64,000 nucleotides of DNA from Pseudomonas sp. GM21 (GTDB lineage Bacteria > Pseudomonadota > Gammaproteobacteria > Pseudomonadales > Pseudomonadaceae), in assembly GCF_000282215.1 (NCBI RefSeq), contig NZ_AKJS01000129.1, forward strand, positions 1 to 64,000. Direction: 5' to 3'. The notes under the pieces are model-generated. The model was not told where the DNA came from, searched no databases, and saw only the letters and a list, made by a program, of their open reading frames with translations. A program made the translations under genes and the position numbers. Each line of letters starts with the position of its first letter. Position 1 is the first letter of the stretch. Positions 8,269-17,976 of this stretch are shown here, one piece after another.

Positions 8269-10572
8269 ATGCAAACAGCCAAGCCGTTATTTGACTATCC
8301 CAAGTACTGGGCCGAATGCTTCGGTCCAGCGCCATTCCTGCCGATGAGCAGGGAGGAGATGGATCAGCTTGGCTGGGATTCCTGCGACATCATCATCGTC
8401 ACCGGTGATGCGTACGTTGACCATCCGTCGTTCGGCATGGCAATCATCGGCCGGCTGCTGGAGTCGCAAGGCTTCCGCGTCGGGATCATTGCCCAACCGA
8501 ACTGGCAGTCCAAAGACGACTTCATGAAGCTCGGCGAGCCGAACCTGTTCTTCGGTGTCGCGGCCGGCAACATGGACTCGATGATCAACCGCTACACCGC
8601 CGACAAGAAAATCCGTTCCGATGACGCCTACACCCCTGGTGGCCTGGCGGGCAAACGTCCGGACCGCGCGAGCCTGGTTTACAGCCAGCGCTGCAAGGAA
8701 GCCTACAAGAACGTGCCGATCGTTCTGGGTGGCATCGAAGCTTCCCTGCGCCGCATCGCTCACTATGATTACTGGCAGGACCGGGTACGCAACTCGATCC
8801 TGATTGACGCCTGCGCCGACATCCTGCTCTACGGCAACGCCGAGCGTGCGATTGTCGAAGTCGCCCAGCGTCTGTCCTACGGTCACAAGATCGAAGACAT
8901 CACCGATGTGCGCGGTACCGCGTTCATCCGCCGCGATACGCCGAAAGACTGGTACGAAGTCGATTCCACGCGCATCGACCGTCCGGGCAAGATCGACAAG
9001 ATCATCAACCCGTACGTGAATACCCAGGACACTCAGGCTTGCGCCATTGAGCAGGAAAAAGGTCCGGTTGAAGACCCGACTGAAGCCAAGGTCGTACAGA
9101 TCCTGGCTAGCCCGAAAATGACCCGCGACAAGACCGTGATTCGTCTGCCCTCGGTCGAGAAAGTCCGTGGCGATGCGGTGCTTTATGCTCACGCCAACCG
9201 CGTACTTCACCTGGAAACCAACCCGGGTAACGCCCGCGCGCTGGTGCAGAAGCACGGCGAAGTCGATGTCTGGTTCAACCCGCCGCCGATTCCGATGACC
9301 ACCGAAGAAATGGACTACGTGTTCGGCATGCCGTATGCGCGCATCCCGCACCCGGCGTACGGCAAGGAAAAAATCCCGGCCTACGACATGATCCGCTTCT
9401 CGGTGAACATCATGCGTGGCTGCTTCGGCGGCTGTACCTTCTGCTCGATCACCGAGCACGAAGGGCGGATCATCCAGAACCGTTCCGAAGAGTCGATCAT
9501 TCGCGAAATCGAAGAGATCCGCGACAAGGTCCCGGGTTTCACCGGCGTCATTTCCGACCTCGGCGGCCCGACCGCGAACATGTACCGCATCGCCTGTAAG
9601 AGCCCGGAAATCGAATCCGCGTGCCGCAAGCCATCGTGCGTGTTCCCTGGTATCTGCCCGAACCTGAATACTGATCACTCGTCGCTCATTCAGTTGTACC
9701 GCAGCGCCCGTGCATTGCCGGGTGTGAAGAAGATCCTGATTGCTTCCGGCCTGCGCTACGACCTCGCGGTCGAGTCGCCGGAGTATGTCAAAGAGCTGGT
9801 GACCCACCATGTGGGTGGTTACCTGAAGATTGCCCCGGAACACACCGAGGAAGGTCCGCTCAACCAGATGATGAAACCGGGCATCGGCAGCTATGACAAG
9901 TTCAAGCGCATGTTCGAGAAGTACTCCAAGGAAGCCGGGAAAGAGCAGTACCTGATTCCGTACTTCATCGCCGCCCACCCGGGCACTACCGACGAAGACA
10001 TGATGAACCTGGCCCTGTGGCTCAAGGGCAACGGCTTCCGTGCCGACCAGGTGCAGGCGTTCTACCCGTCGCCGATGGCCACTGCCACCGCGATGTACCA
10101 CTCGGGCAAAAACCCGCTGCGTAAGGTCACTTACAAGAGCGACGCCGTGACCATCGTCAAGAGCGAAGAGCAGCGTCGTCTGCACAAGGCGTTCCTGCGT
10201 TATCACGACCCGAAAGGCTGGCCGATGCTGCGTGAAGCGCTGACCCGCATGGGCCGCGCCGATCTGATCGGGCCGGGCAAGAACCAGTTGATCCCGCTGC
10301 ATCAGCCGGCGACCGACAGCTATCAGAGCGCCCGTCGCAAGAACTCGACACCGGCCGGCAGCCACAAGGTTGCAGGGGAGAAGACCACCAAGATCCTGAC
10401 CCAGCACACCGGCTTGCCGCCGCGTGCCAGCGATGGCGGTAACCCGTGGGACAAGCGTGAACAGGCCAAGGCGGCGGCGTTCGCCCGCAACCAGCAGGCG
10501 GCCAAGGAGCGCAAGGACGCGGCCAAAGGCAAAGGCCCTAAGCCCGCTCGTAAGCCGGTTGTACCGCGCTAA
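8269..10572 (+). CDS. ygiQ: YgiQ family radical SAM protein
   Basis: A 767-residue member of the YgiQ/UPF0313 family. The radical SAM cluster motif CxxxCxxC is present as RGCFGGCTFC, with Cys385, Cys389 and Cys392. An N-terminal region (residues ~35-150) resembles a cobalamin-binding-like domain, and the tail from ~620 is Lys/Ala/Pro-rich and probably disordered. Substrate and product are not established for this family. The ATG at 8269 gives the family N-terminus (LFDYPKYWAECFG). An open frame continues 45 codons further upstream but crosses the REP and lacks family similarity. Confidence 0.93.
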   Translation: MQTAKPLFDYPKYWAECFGPAPFLPMSREEMDQLGWDSCDIIIVTGDAYVDHPSFGMAIIGRLLESQGFRVGIIAQPNWQSKDDFMKLGEPNLFFGVAAGNMDSMINRYTADKKIRSDDAYTPGGLAGKRPDRASLVYSQRCKEAYKNVPIVLGGIEASLRRIAHYDYWQDRVRNSILIDACADILLYGNAERAIVEVAQRLSYGHKIEDITDVRGTAFIRRDTPKDWYEVDSTRIDRPGKIDKIINPYVNTQDTQACAIEQEKGPVEDPTEAKVVQILASPKMTRDKTVIRLPSVEKVRGDAVLYAHANRVLHLETNPGNARALVQKHGEVDVWFNPPPIPMTTEEMDYVFGMPYARIPHPAYGKEKIPAYDMIRFSVNIMRGCFGGCTFCSITEHEGRIIQNRSEESIIREIEEIRDKVPGFTGVISDLGGPTANMYRIACKSPEIESACRKPSCVFPGICPNLNTDHSSLIQLYRSARALPGVKKILIASGLRYDLAVESPEYVKELVTHHVGGYLKIAPEHTEEGPLNQMMKPGIGSYDKFKRMFEKYSKEAGKEQYLIPYFIAAHPGTTDEDMMNLALWLKGNGFRADQVQAFYPSPMATATAMYHSGKNPLRKVTYKSDAVTIVKSEEQRRLHKAFLRYHDPKGWPMLREALTRMGRADLIGPGKNQLIPLHQPATDSYQSARRKNSTPAGSHKVAGEKTTKILTQHTGLPPRASDGGNPWDKREQAKAAAFARNQQAAKERKDAAKGKGPKPARKPVVPR

Positions 10573-10603
10573 GCCTCTCTTGAGCTGAACAGAACGCCAA
10601 CCT

Positions 10604-10706
10604 GATCGTTCCCACGCTCCGCGTGGGAATGCCTCAAGGGACGCTCCGCGTCCAGTGACGCGGAGCGTCACGGGCTGCATTCCCACGCGGAGCGTGGGGA
10701 CGATCA
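10604..10706. repeat. Palindromic repeat, GATCGTTCCCACGC type
   Basis: GATCGTTCCCACGCTCCGCG faces CGCGGAGCGTGGGGACGATC, with an inner palindrome GACGCTCCGCGTC/GACGCGGAGCGTC. It is a different family from the GTGGGAGCGAG REPs. A second copy lies at 34948-35056. Confidence 0.85.
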
Positions 10707-10869
10707 CCCCCTTCGCAACATTTGCGTGCAACTGCCCCCAACCAATTTCTCGCATCGCCCGATTTTGGTGCTGTACTGCCTCAAGCAAACGGAGAAAGCG
10801 CCAGCGTTGCCGCGATGGCATAAGTCTTGCGCGCTTTCGATAACGCTTAGGGCTCGCAGGAGGCACGCC

Positions 10870-13800
10870 GTGTCGATTCATGTCGCATTGCACCACGTCA
10901 CACATTACCGCTACGACCGCGCTGTCGAGCTCGGTCCGCAGATCGTTCGCCTGCGCCCGGCCGCTCACAGTCGCACGCGGATATTGTCGTATGCGCTGAA
11001 AGTCTCGCCCGAGCAGCATTTCATCAACTGGCAACAAGACCCCCAGGGTAATTACCTGGCGCGGTTGGTGTTCCCGGAAAAAACCGATGAGCTGCGGATT
11101 GAAGTCGATCTGCTGGCCGAGATGGCGGTCTTCAATCCCTTCGATTTTTTCCTTGAGCCGTACGCAGAAAAAATCCCGTTCGCCTACGCCGCCGACGAGC
11201 GCAAGGAGTTGGCGCCGTACCTTGAAACCTTGCCCCTGACGCCGAAGTTCAAGGCCTATCTGGACGGTATCGACCGCACGCCGCTGCCGAGTGTGGATTT
11301 CCTCGTCGCGCTTAACCAGCGCCTGAGTGAAGACATCGGTTACCTAATCCGCATGGAGCCAGGAGTCCAGACGCCTGAACACACTCTCGACCAAGCATCC
11401 GGGTCCTGCCGCGACTCGGCGTGGTTGCTGGTGCAACTGCTGCGCAATCTCGGGCTCGCCGCGCGCTTTGTCTCCGGTTACCTGATTCAGCTGACCGCCG
11501 ACGTCAAAAGTCTGGACGGTCCGTCGGGCACTGACGTGGACTTCACCGATTTGCACGCGTGGTGCGAAGTGTATTTGCCGGGTGCTGGCTGGATTGGCCT
11601 GGACGCGACGTCAGGGCTGTTTGCCGGTGAGGGTCACATTCCGTTGGCGTGCAGCCCCGATCCTGGCTCTGCGGCACCCATCAGTGGCTTGGTGGAGCCG
11701 TGCGAGTGCGAATTCACCCACGAGATGTCCGTGGAGCGGATTTGGGAAGCCCCCCGCGTCACCAAGCCCTACACCGAAGATCAGTGGCAGGCGATTCAGG
11801 CGCTGGGTCGGCAGATCGATGCCGATCTGCTGGAAGACGATGTGCGCCTGACCATGGGCGGCGAGCCGACCTTTGTTTCCATCGATGACCCGGACGGTGC
11901 CGAATGGAACACCGCAGCGCTCGGGCCGGACAAACGTCGGCTGTCCGCCGAACTGTTCCAGCGCATGCGCAAACACTACGCACCCAAAGGGCTGGTGCAT
12001 TTTGGTCAGGGCAAGTGGTACCCCGGGGAGCAATTACCGCGCTGGTCACTGAACTGCTACTGGCGTCGCGACGGCGTGCCGATCTGGCACAACAGCGCGC
12101 TGATCGCCGATGAGCAGGAAGACTACGGCGCCGATGGCGAACTGGCCGGGCGTTTTCTGGCGAGTGTCGCTGAACGGCTGAAGATTCCTACACGTTTTGT
12201 GTTCCCAGCCTACGAAGACAATTTTTATTACCTCTGGCGCGAAGGCACATTGCCGCAGAACGTCAGCGCCGAAGACTCGCGTCTGGAAGAGCCGCTGGAG
12301 CGTGCGCGTCTGCGTAAAGTCTTCAACCAGGGCCTGGATAAAGTCATCGGCCAGGTCCTGCCGCTAGCGCGCACCGCCAAGGGTGATCAATGGCAAAGCG
12401 GTCGCTGGTATCTGCGCGACGAGCACTGCCGGCTGGTGCCGGGGGATTCGCCGCTGGGTTATCGCTTGCCGCTCGGCTCGCAGCCTTGGGTGAAAGCGGC
12501 GGAGTATCCGTTCATTCATCCCAATGATCCGAACCAGGATTTTCCCGCGCTGCCCGACACCATTGCGTTAAACAGCCCAGGCATGCCGGCCGAAGCGGTT
12601 GAGCGCGAGCCAAAAATCGACGAGTCCGCCGACTGGCTGACACGCACTGCGTTCTGCGCGGAAGCCCGGGAAGGGCGGTTGTACCTGTTCATGCCGCCGC
12701 TGGAACGGGTCGAGGACTATCTGGAACTGGTCACCGCCATCGAGGCCACGGCTCAGGAACTGCATTGCCCGGTATTGCTGGAAGGCTATGAACCGCCGAG
12801 CGATCCGCGCCTGAGCAACTTCCGCATCACCCCGGATCCGGGCGTGATCGAGGTCAACGTGCAACCGTCCGCGACTTGGGACGAGTTGGTCGAGCGCACC
12901 GAGTTTCTGTACGAAGAGGCGCGCCAGACCCGACTCACCACCGAGAAATTCATGATCGACGGGCGGCACACCGGGACCGGCGGCGGTAACCATTTCGTGT
13001 TGGGCGGCGCGACCCCGGCCGACTCACCGTTTTTGCGTCGTCCCGACTTGCTGCGTAGCCTGATCAGTTACTGGCACAACCACCCGTCCTTGTCCTACCT
13101 GTTTTCCGGACTATTCATCGGCCCAACCTCTCAGGCCCCGCGCGTCGATGAAGCGCGTAATGATGCGCTGTATGAACTGGAGATCGCTTTTGCGCAGATG
13201 CCTGAACCGGGCGAAGAGTGCGCGCCATGGCTAGTGGACCGGCTGCTGCGCAACCTGCTGATCGACGTGACCGGCAATACCCATCGCGCCGAGTTCTGCA
13301 TCGACAAACTCTATTCGCCGGACGGTGCGACCGGACGCCTCGGATTACTGGAGTTGCGAGCCTTTGAAATGCCGCCGCACGCGCGCATGAGCCTGGCTCA
13401 GCAACTGTTATTGCGGGCGCTGGTGGCGCGGTTCTGGCGCGAGCCTTACGCGCCGCCGAAACTGGCGCGCTGGGGCACTGAATTGCACGATCGCTTCCTG
13501 TTGCCGCATTTTATCGAGCAGGATTTCGCCGATGTGATCGTGGATCTGAACGCGGCCGGTTATCCGGTACGGGCCGAGTGGTTCGCCGCGCATCTGGAGT
13601 TCCGTTTTCCCAAGGTCGGCGATTACGCGGTCAGCGGCATTGAACTGCAATTGCGTCAGGCGCTGGAGCCGTGGCATGTGCTGGGCGAGGAGGGCGCGGT
13701 CGGCGGCACGGTGCGGTATGTGGATTCGTCGCTGGAGCGCTTGCAGGTCAAGCTCACAGGGCTGGCGCCGCAACGTTATCTGCTGACCTGCAACGGCGTT

Positions 13801-14145
13801 CCGGTGCCGTTGCAACCCACCGGGCGGGTCGGCGAGTTTGTCGCCGGTGTGCGTTTCCGTGCCTGGCAACCGGCCAACTGCCTGCAACCAACCATCCCGG
13901 TTCATGCACCGCTGGTGTTCGACCTGCTCGACACCTGGATGCAACGGTCTATGGGCGGCTGCCAATACCACGTGGCCCATCCGGGCGGGCGCAACTACGA
14001 CAGCCTGCCGGTGAACGCCAATGAGGCGGAGAGCCGACGCATGGCGCGGTTTTTCCGCATCGGACACACGCCGGGGAAACTTCCTGTTCCGACTCTGGAA
14101 ATTAACGACGAACTGCCGATGACGCTCGATTTACGACGTTTCTAA
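10870..14145 (+). CDS. Transglutaminase-like protein with DUF2126 C-terminal region
   Basis: A 1091-residue protein. The N-terminal bacterial transglutaminase-like region (residues ~1-300) holds the catalytic triad Cys180 (GSCRDSAW), His229 (DLHAWCEVY) and Asp245 (GLDATSG). The rest (~310-1091) is the DUF2126 region with motifs such as MGGEPTFVS and DGRHTGTGGGNH, which resemble those of glutamine-synthetase/COOH-NH2 ligase-like amidoligases. It heads a tight cluster with an ATP-grasp/alpha-E protein and a second transglutaminase, thought to act on a peptide substrate not yet identified. The GTG start has a strong AGGAGG upstream. An ATG further upstream would run through the intergenic repeat side and is unlikely. 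Confidence 0.92.
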   Translation: MSIHVALHHVTHYRYDRAVELGPQIVRLRPAAHSRTRILSYALKVSPEQHFINWQQDPQGNYLARLVFPEKTDELRIEVDLLAEMAVFNPFDFFLEPYAEKIPFAYAADERKELAPYLETLPLTPKFKAYLDGIDRTPLPSVDFLVALNQRLSEDIGYLIRMEPGVQTPEHTLDQASGSCRDSAWLLVQLLRNLGLAARFVSGYLIQLTADVKSLDGPSGTDVDFTDLHAWCEVYLPGAGWIGLDATSGLFAGEGHIPLACSPDPGSAAPISGLVEPCECEFTHEMSVERIWEAPRVTKPYTEDQWQAIQALGRQIDADLLEDDVRLTMGGEPTFVSIDDPDGAEWNTAALGPDKRRLSAELFQRMRKHYAPKGLVHFGQGKWYPGEQLPRWSLNCYWRRDGVPIWHNSALIADEQEDYGADGELAGRFLASVAERLKIPTRFVFPAYEDNFYYLWREGTLPQNVSAEDSRLEEPLERARLRKVFNQGLDKVIGQVLPLARTAKGDQWQSGRWYLRDEHCRLVPGDSPLGYRLPLGSQPWVKAAEYPFIHPNDPNQDFPALPDTIALNSPGMPAEAVEREPKIDESADWLTRTAFCAEAREGRLYLFMPPLERVEDYLELVTAIEATAQELHCPVLLEGYEPPSDPRLSNFRITPDPGVIEVNVQPSATWDELVERTEFLYEEARQTRLTTEKFMIDGRHTGTGGGNHFVLGGATPADSPFLRRPDLLRSLISYWHNHPSLSYLFSGLFIGPTSQAPRVDEARNDALYELEIAFAQMPEPGEECAPWLVDRLLRNLLIDVTGNTHRAEFCIDKLYSPDGATGRLGLLELRAFEMPPHARMSLAQQLLLRALVARFWREPYAPPKLARWGTELHDRFLLPHFIEQDFADVIVDLNAAGYPVRAEWFAAHLEFRFPKVGDYAVSGIELQLRQALEPWHVLGEEGAVGGTVRYVDSSLERLQVKLTGLAPQRYLLTCNGVPVPLQPTGRVGEFVAGVRFRAWQPANCLQPTIPVHAPLVFDLLDTWMQRSMGGCQYHVAHPGGRNYDSLPVNANEAESRRMARFFRIGHTPGKLPVPTLEINDELPMTLDLRRF

Positions 14146-14233
14146 ATCGTACGCGACGCCCGGATTTTTCGTATATCCGGGCGTCATGAGCCTGCGTTAG
14201 TCTGACCGTTCATTGCTGTCTGCCGAGCTTTCC

Positions 14234-16720
14234 ATGCCTGATCTGCTTGATCACTACCCGCTGACGGCGGGCACCTATCACGAACTGCTCGACGACAGTG
14301 GCGGCGTACGCCCGCACTGGCGTCGGTTGATCGACCAATTGCAACGCAGTACGCCCTCGCAGTTGGTGCAGCGTCAGGCCTTGTTGACCCGGCAGATCCA
14401 GGAAAACGGCGTGACCTACAACGTCTACGCCGACCCCAAGGGCGCAGACCGGCCGTGGGAACTCGACCTGCTGCCGCATGTGATTGCCGCTGATGAGTGG
14501 GCGCAGTTATCAGCCGGGATCGCTCAACGGGCGCGTCTGTTGAACGCGGTACTGGCGGATCTGTATGGCCCCCAGCGCCTGATCGCCGAAGGTCTGCTGC
14601 CAGCGGAACTCGTATTCGGGCACAACAACTTCCTCTGGCCCTGTCAGGGCATTACGCCGCCCGACGGGGCCTTTCTGCATCTGTACGCCGTCGATCTGGC
14701 GCGCACGCCCGATGGCCGCTGGTGGGTCACGGCGGACCGGACTCAAGCACCGTCCGGCGCCGGGTACGCCTTGGAAAACCGCACCATCGTCTCCCGGGCC
14801 TTTCCCGAGCTGTATCGCGATTTGAAAGTGCAGCATCTGGCCGGGTTCTTCCGCACGCTTCAGGAAACACTGGCGCGGCAGGCGCCTCGCGATGAAGAAG
14901 CACCGCTGATCGTGTTGCTCACGCCGGGACGATTCAACGAAAGCTATTTCGAACACCTTTATCTGGCGCGTCAGCTCGGCTATCCGCTGGTGGAGGGCGG
15001 CGACCTCACGGTGCGTGATGCCACGGTTTACCTGAAAACCCTGAGCGGCTTGCGTCGGGTTCACGCAATCATGCGCCGGCTCGACGACGACTTCTGCGAC
15101 CCGCTGGAATTGCGCACCGACTCCGCACTGGGCGTACCGGGGCTGCTTGAAGCCGTGCGGCAGGGGCGGGTGCTGGTGGCCAATGCCCTCGGCAGCGGCG
15201 TGCTGGAGTCGCCGGGGTTGCTGGGTTTTCTGCCGAAGATCAATCAGTTCCTGTTTGGTGAAAAGCTGATCCTGCCGTCTATTGCAACCTGGTGGTGCGG
15301 TGAGCCGCCGGTGCTGGCTCAAGCGCTGGAAAAACTGCCGGAGCTGTTGATCAAACCGGCTTTCCCGTCGCAAAGCTTTGCACCGGTATTTGGCCGTGAC
15401 TTGAGTGAAAAACAGCGTCTGGCCCTGGCCGCGCGAATGCAGGCGCGCCCTTATGCGTATGTGGCGCAAGAAATGGCCCAATTGTCCCATGCGCCGATCT
15501 GGCAGGCCGAGGACGGTCAGTTGCAACCACGCGCCATCGGCATGCGCGTGTACGCAGTGGCCAGCCATGACGGCTATCGGGTTTTACCGGGCGGGCTGGC
15601 CCGGGTAGCCGCCGAGGCCGACGCCGAAGTGGTGTCGATGCAGCGCGGTGGTGCGAGCAAGGACACATGGGTGTTGAGCGATCGTCCGCCCAGCGGCGAG
15701 CAGTGGAAAACCCAGCGCACGATCGGTGTGCATGACCTGGTACGCCGGGATCCTTATTTGCCCTCGCGGGTGGTGGAAAACCTGTTCTGGTTTGGCCGCT
15801 ATTGCGAGCGCTGTGATGACAGCGCGCGACTGTTGCGCATCATGCTGGCGCGCTACGTGGACGGTGATGATCCGCAAGCCTTGCAGGCGGCTGTCGAACT
15901 CGGTGAACGGTTGCATCTGTTGCCCGAGGAAGGCGAGTTGCCAGAGCGCCTGTTGGCCGCATTACTCGGCGAAGACTGGTCATTCAGCCTGCGTGCCAAT
16001 CTGCAACGCTTGCAGTGGGCGGCCTCGCAAGTGCGCGGCAAACTCTCGCGGGAAAACTGGCAGGCGTTGGTGGAGTTGCAGCGCGAGGCCATGGAGCTGG
16101 ATACCGACGAGCCGGATTTCGGCGAGCTGCTGGACTTTCTTAACCGTCTGGTGATGTCGCTGGCGGCGCTTTCTGGCTTCGCCCTGGACGACATGACCCG
16201 GGACGAAGGCTGGCGTTTCCTGATGATCGGGCGGCGGATCGAGCGCCTGCAATTTCTCAGCGGCAGCCTGGCAGCATTTTTGCGTGGCGCCGGGGCTTTC
16301 GATCAGGCGGGGTTAGAGTGGTTGCTGGAGTTGGGCAACAGCAGCATCACTTACCGTTCGCGGTATCTGGCGGTGGCGCAACTGCTGCCAGTGCTCGACC
16401 TGTTGCTGCTCGATGAGCAAAACCCTCACGCCGTCCTGTTCCAGTTGAAGCTGGTGACGCGAACCCTGAAACGTTTGAATGACGACTTTGGTGTGCCCCG
16501 GGAAACAAGTTTGCCGCTGTTGGTGGCGCGACTGGCGCAATTCGATCTGGGCTGCCTGGAAAACGCGTTGTTCGGCGAAACGGGCGTGCGCGCCGCGCTT
16601 GATGGGTTGGCCGATTTGCTGCAAGAAATCGCCGACGCCAGTGGGCAAGTATCGGATCGCCTGGCCTTGCGCCATTTCGCCCATGTCGATGATGTCAGCC
16701 AACGCACGGTGTCCGTCTGA
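14234..16720 (+). CDS. Circularly permuted ATP-grasp and alpha-E domain protein
   Basis: An 828-residue fusion. Residues ~1-480 match circularly permuted type 2 ATP-grasp proteins (GVTYNVYAD..., DLLPHVI, LTPGRFNESYFEHLYLARQLG, EGGDLTVRD). Residues ~500-820 match the helical alpha-E domain (LPSRVVENLFWFGRYCERCDDSARLLR). ATP-grasp enzymes join a carboxylate to an amine using ATP, so a peptide ligase role is expected but the substrate is unknown. In many genomes the two domains are separate genes, but here they are fused. The stop overlaps the next start by 1 bp. The ATG was preferred over a TTG at 14213. Confidence 0.92.
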   Translation: MPDLLDHYPLTAGTYHELLDDSGGVRPHWRRLIDQLQRSTPSQLVQRQALLTRQIQENGVTYNVYADPKGADRPWELDLLPHVIAADEWAQLSAGIAQRARLLNAVLADLYGPQRLIAEGLLPAELVFGHNNFLWPCQGITPPDGAFLHLYAVDLARTPDGRWWVTADRTQAPSGAGYALENRTIVSRAFPELYRDLKVQHLAGFFRTLQETLARQAPRDEEAPLIVLLTPGRFNESYFEHLYLARQLGYPLVEGGDLTVRDATVYLKTLSGLRRVHAIMRRLDDDFCDPLELRTDSALGVPGLLEAVRQGRVLVANALGSGVLESPGLLGFLPKINQFLFGEKLILPSIATWWCGEPPVLAQALEKLPELLIKPAFPSQSFAPVFGRDLSEKQRLALAARMQARPYAYVAQEMAQLSHAPIWQAEDGQLQPRAIGMRVYAVASHDGYRVLPGGLARVAAEADAEVVSMQRGGASKDTWVLSDRPPSGEQWKTQRTIGVHDLVRRDPYLPSRVVENLFWFGRYCERCDDSARLLRIMLARYVDGDDPQALQAAVELGERLHLLPEEGELPERLLAALLGEDWSFSLRANLQRLQWAASQVRGKLSRENWQALVELQREAMELDTDEPDFGELLDFLNRLVMSLAALSGFALDDMTRDEGWRFLMIGRRIERLQFLSGSLAAFLRGAGAFDQAGLEWLLELGNSSITYRSRYLAVAQLLPVLDLLLLDEQNPHAVLFQLKLVTRTLKRLNDDFGVPRETSLPLLVARLAQFDLGCLENALFGETGVRAALDGLADLLQEIADASGQVSDRLALRHFAHVDDVSQRTVSV

Positions 16721-17610
16721 TGAGTGCTCACTACCAGATTTTCCACGACACCCATTATCACTATGACAGTCCGGTGTCTTTGGCCCAGCAGCTCGCGCAT
16801 CTCTGGCCGCGGCCCTGTGCGTGGCAGCGTTGTACTGCTCAACAATTGCAGATCAGCCCCGACCCGACCGCGCGCCGGGATGAGCTGGATGTGTTTGGCA
16901 ATCCGCTGACGCGATTGGCATTTGAACGTCCCCACGATGAGTTGCTGGTCAACGCCAGCCTTACCGTCGAAGTCTTCGCCCGGCCCGTGCTGGATTTCAA
17001 TCAATCGCCGCCCTGGGAAGAAACCCGCAACGCGTTGACCTACAGCAGCCAGCCGCTGTCCCCTGACGTTCTTGAAGCCTGTCGGTATCGGTTCGAATCG
17101 CCTTACGTGCATTTGAAGCGCAACTTTGTCGACTTCTCCGAGAGTTGCTTTGCGCCGGGCCGACCGTTGCTGTGGGGCGTTCAGGCATTGATGGAGAAGA
17201 TCTTCAGCGAGTTCACCTTCGACGCCGAAGCGACGCAAGTGGCGACGCCGTTGGTGGAAGTGCTGGAGCGCCGACGCGGGGTCTGTCAGGACTTCGCTCA
17301 CCTGATGCTCGCGTGCGTGCGTTCCCGTGGTCTGGCTGCTCGCTATATCAGTGGTTATCTGCTGACTCAGCCACCACCCGGTCAGCCTCGGTTGATCGGC
17401 GCGGACGCGTCTCACGCCTGGGTTTCAGTGTTCTGTCCGGTGCTGGGCTGGGTCGATTTTGACCCGACCAACAACGTACAACCGGCACTCGAACACATCA
17501 CCCTGGCCTGGGGGCGGGATTTCTCCGATGTCTCGCCATTGCGTGGGGTGATTCTGGGAGGGGGTAACCATGACCCGGAAGTCAGCGTCACCGTAATGCC
17601 ACTGAATTAA
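16720..17610 (+). CDS. Transglutaminase-like protein (second of the cluster)
   Basis: A 296-residue transglutaminase-like protein with an N-terminal beta domain (YQIFHDTHYHYDSPVSLAQQ) and the papain-like core. The triad is Cys189 (GVCQDFAH), His232 (SHAWVSVF) and Asp248 (FDPTNN). Its start overlaps the ATP-grasp/alpha-E stop, so it is translationally coupled. With the upstream transglutaminase it likely cleaves or crosslinks the product of the ATP-grasp ligase. This is inferred from the gene cluster, not proven. No signal peptide is evident. Confidence 0.93.
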   Translation: MSAHYQIFHDTHYHYDSPVSLAQQLAHLWPRPCAWQRCTAQQLQISPDPTARRDELDVFGNPLTRLAFERPHDELLVNASLTVEVFARPVLDFNQSPPWEETRNALTYSSQPLSPDVLEACRYRFESPYVHLKRNFVDFSESCFAPGRPLLWGVQALMEKIFSEFTFDAEATQVATPLVEVLERRRGVCQDFAHLMLACVRSRGLAARYISGYLLTQPPPGQPRLIGADASHAWVSVFCPVLGWVDFDPTNNVQPALEHITLAWGRDFSDVSPLRGVILGGGNHDPEVSVTVMPLN

Positions 17611-17645
17611 CGCAGATAAAATTGTGTATTTCAGAGGGGACTGTG

Positions 17646-17672
17646 AGGGTCAGCAAAGTCACTGCTGACCCT
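17646..17672 (+). terminator. Hairpin after the transglutaminase cluster
   Basis: AGGGTCAGCA and TGCTGACCCT form a perfect 10-bp stem 36 bp after the stop. There is no T run, so it may protect the mRNA end rather than terminate on its own. Confidence 0.45.
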
Positions 17673-17719
17673 GGACACAGATCCGGTGGGCCTGATCAGA
17701 TCATCCGGCCCTGAGGGTC

Positions 17720-17908
17720 TCAGGCGTCGGGCGCCTGATCTTTCGGTGCTTCAGTTTCGTCTGTAGCCACTTCGCCTTCAGCATCCGGGTTCAGTGCTGC
17801 TGCTTCTTCTTCAGCTGTAGCTTTCTTGCGCTGAAGCTTTTCCTCTTTCTTCTGCTCCTTGGCCAAGTCTCTCTGACGTTTGGCGAAGGAATAATTAGGT
17901 TTAGCCAT
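17720..17908 (-). CDS. Small charged conserved hypothetical protein
   Basis: A 62-residue protein: a Lys/Arg/Glu-rich N-terminal half (MAKPNYSFAKRQRDLAKEQK...) that would form a single helix or coiled coil, then an acidic Ala/Glu/Asp tail. No enzyme motif or membrane segment was seen. The ATG at 17908 was chosen because the sequence from MAKPNYSF is helix-forming and similar small proteins are known in Pseudomonas. The frame upstream of it is not similar to anything recognised. It lies downstream of the LOG-family gene on the same strand with a 68-bp gap. Function is unknown. Confidence 0.75.
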   Translation of the reverse strand: MAKPNYSFAKRQRDLAKEQKKEEKLQRKKATAEEEAAALNPDAEGEVATDETEAPKDQAPDA

Positions 17909-17976
17909 GGGCGATCCTCTGGGGTCGAAGGTGAGGTTGAGCGGCGCATATTCTGCCCTGTATCGGTGCCGAGCCG

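Noticed and set aside
8287..11037. A 916-codon open frame on the minus strand opposite ygiQ
   Set aside because: It mirrors the codon bias of ygiQ, has no family signature and crosses intergenic repeats.
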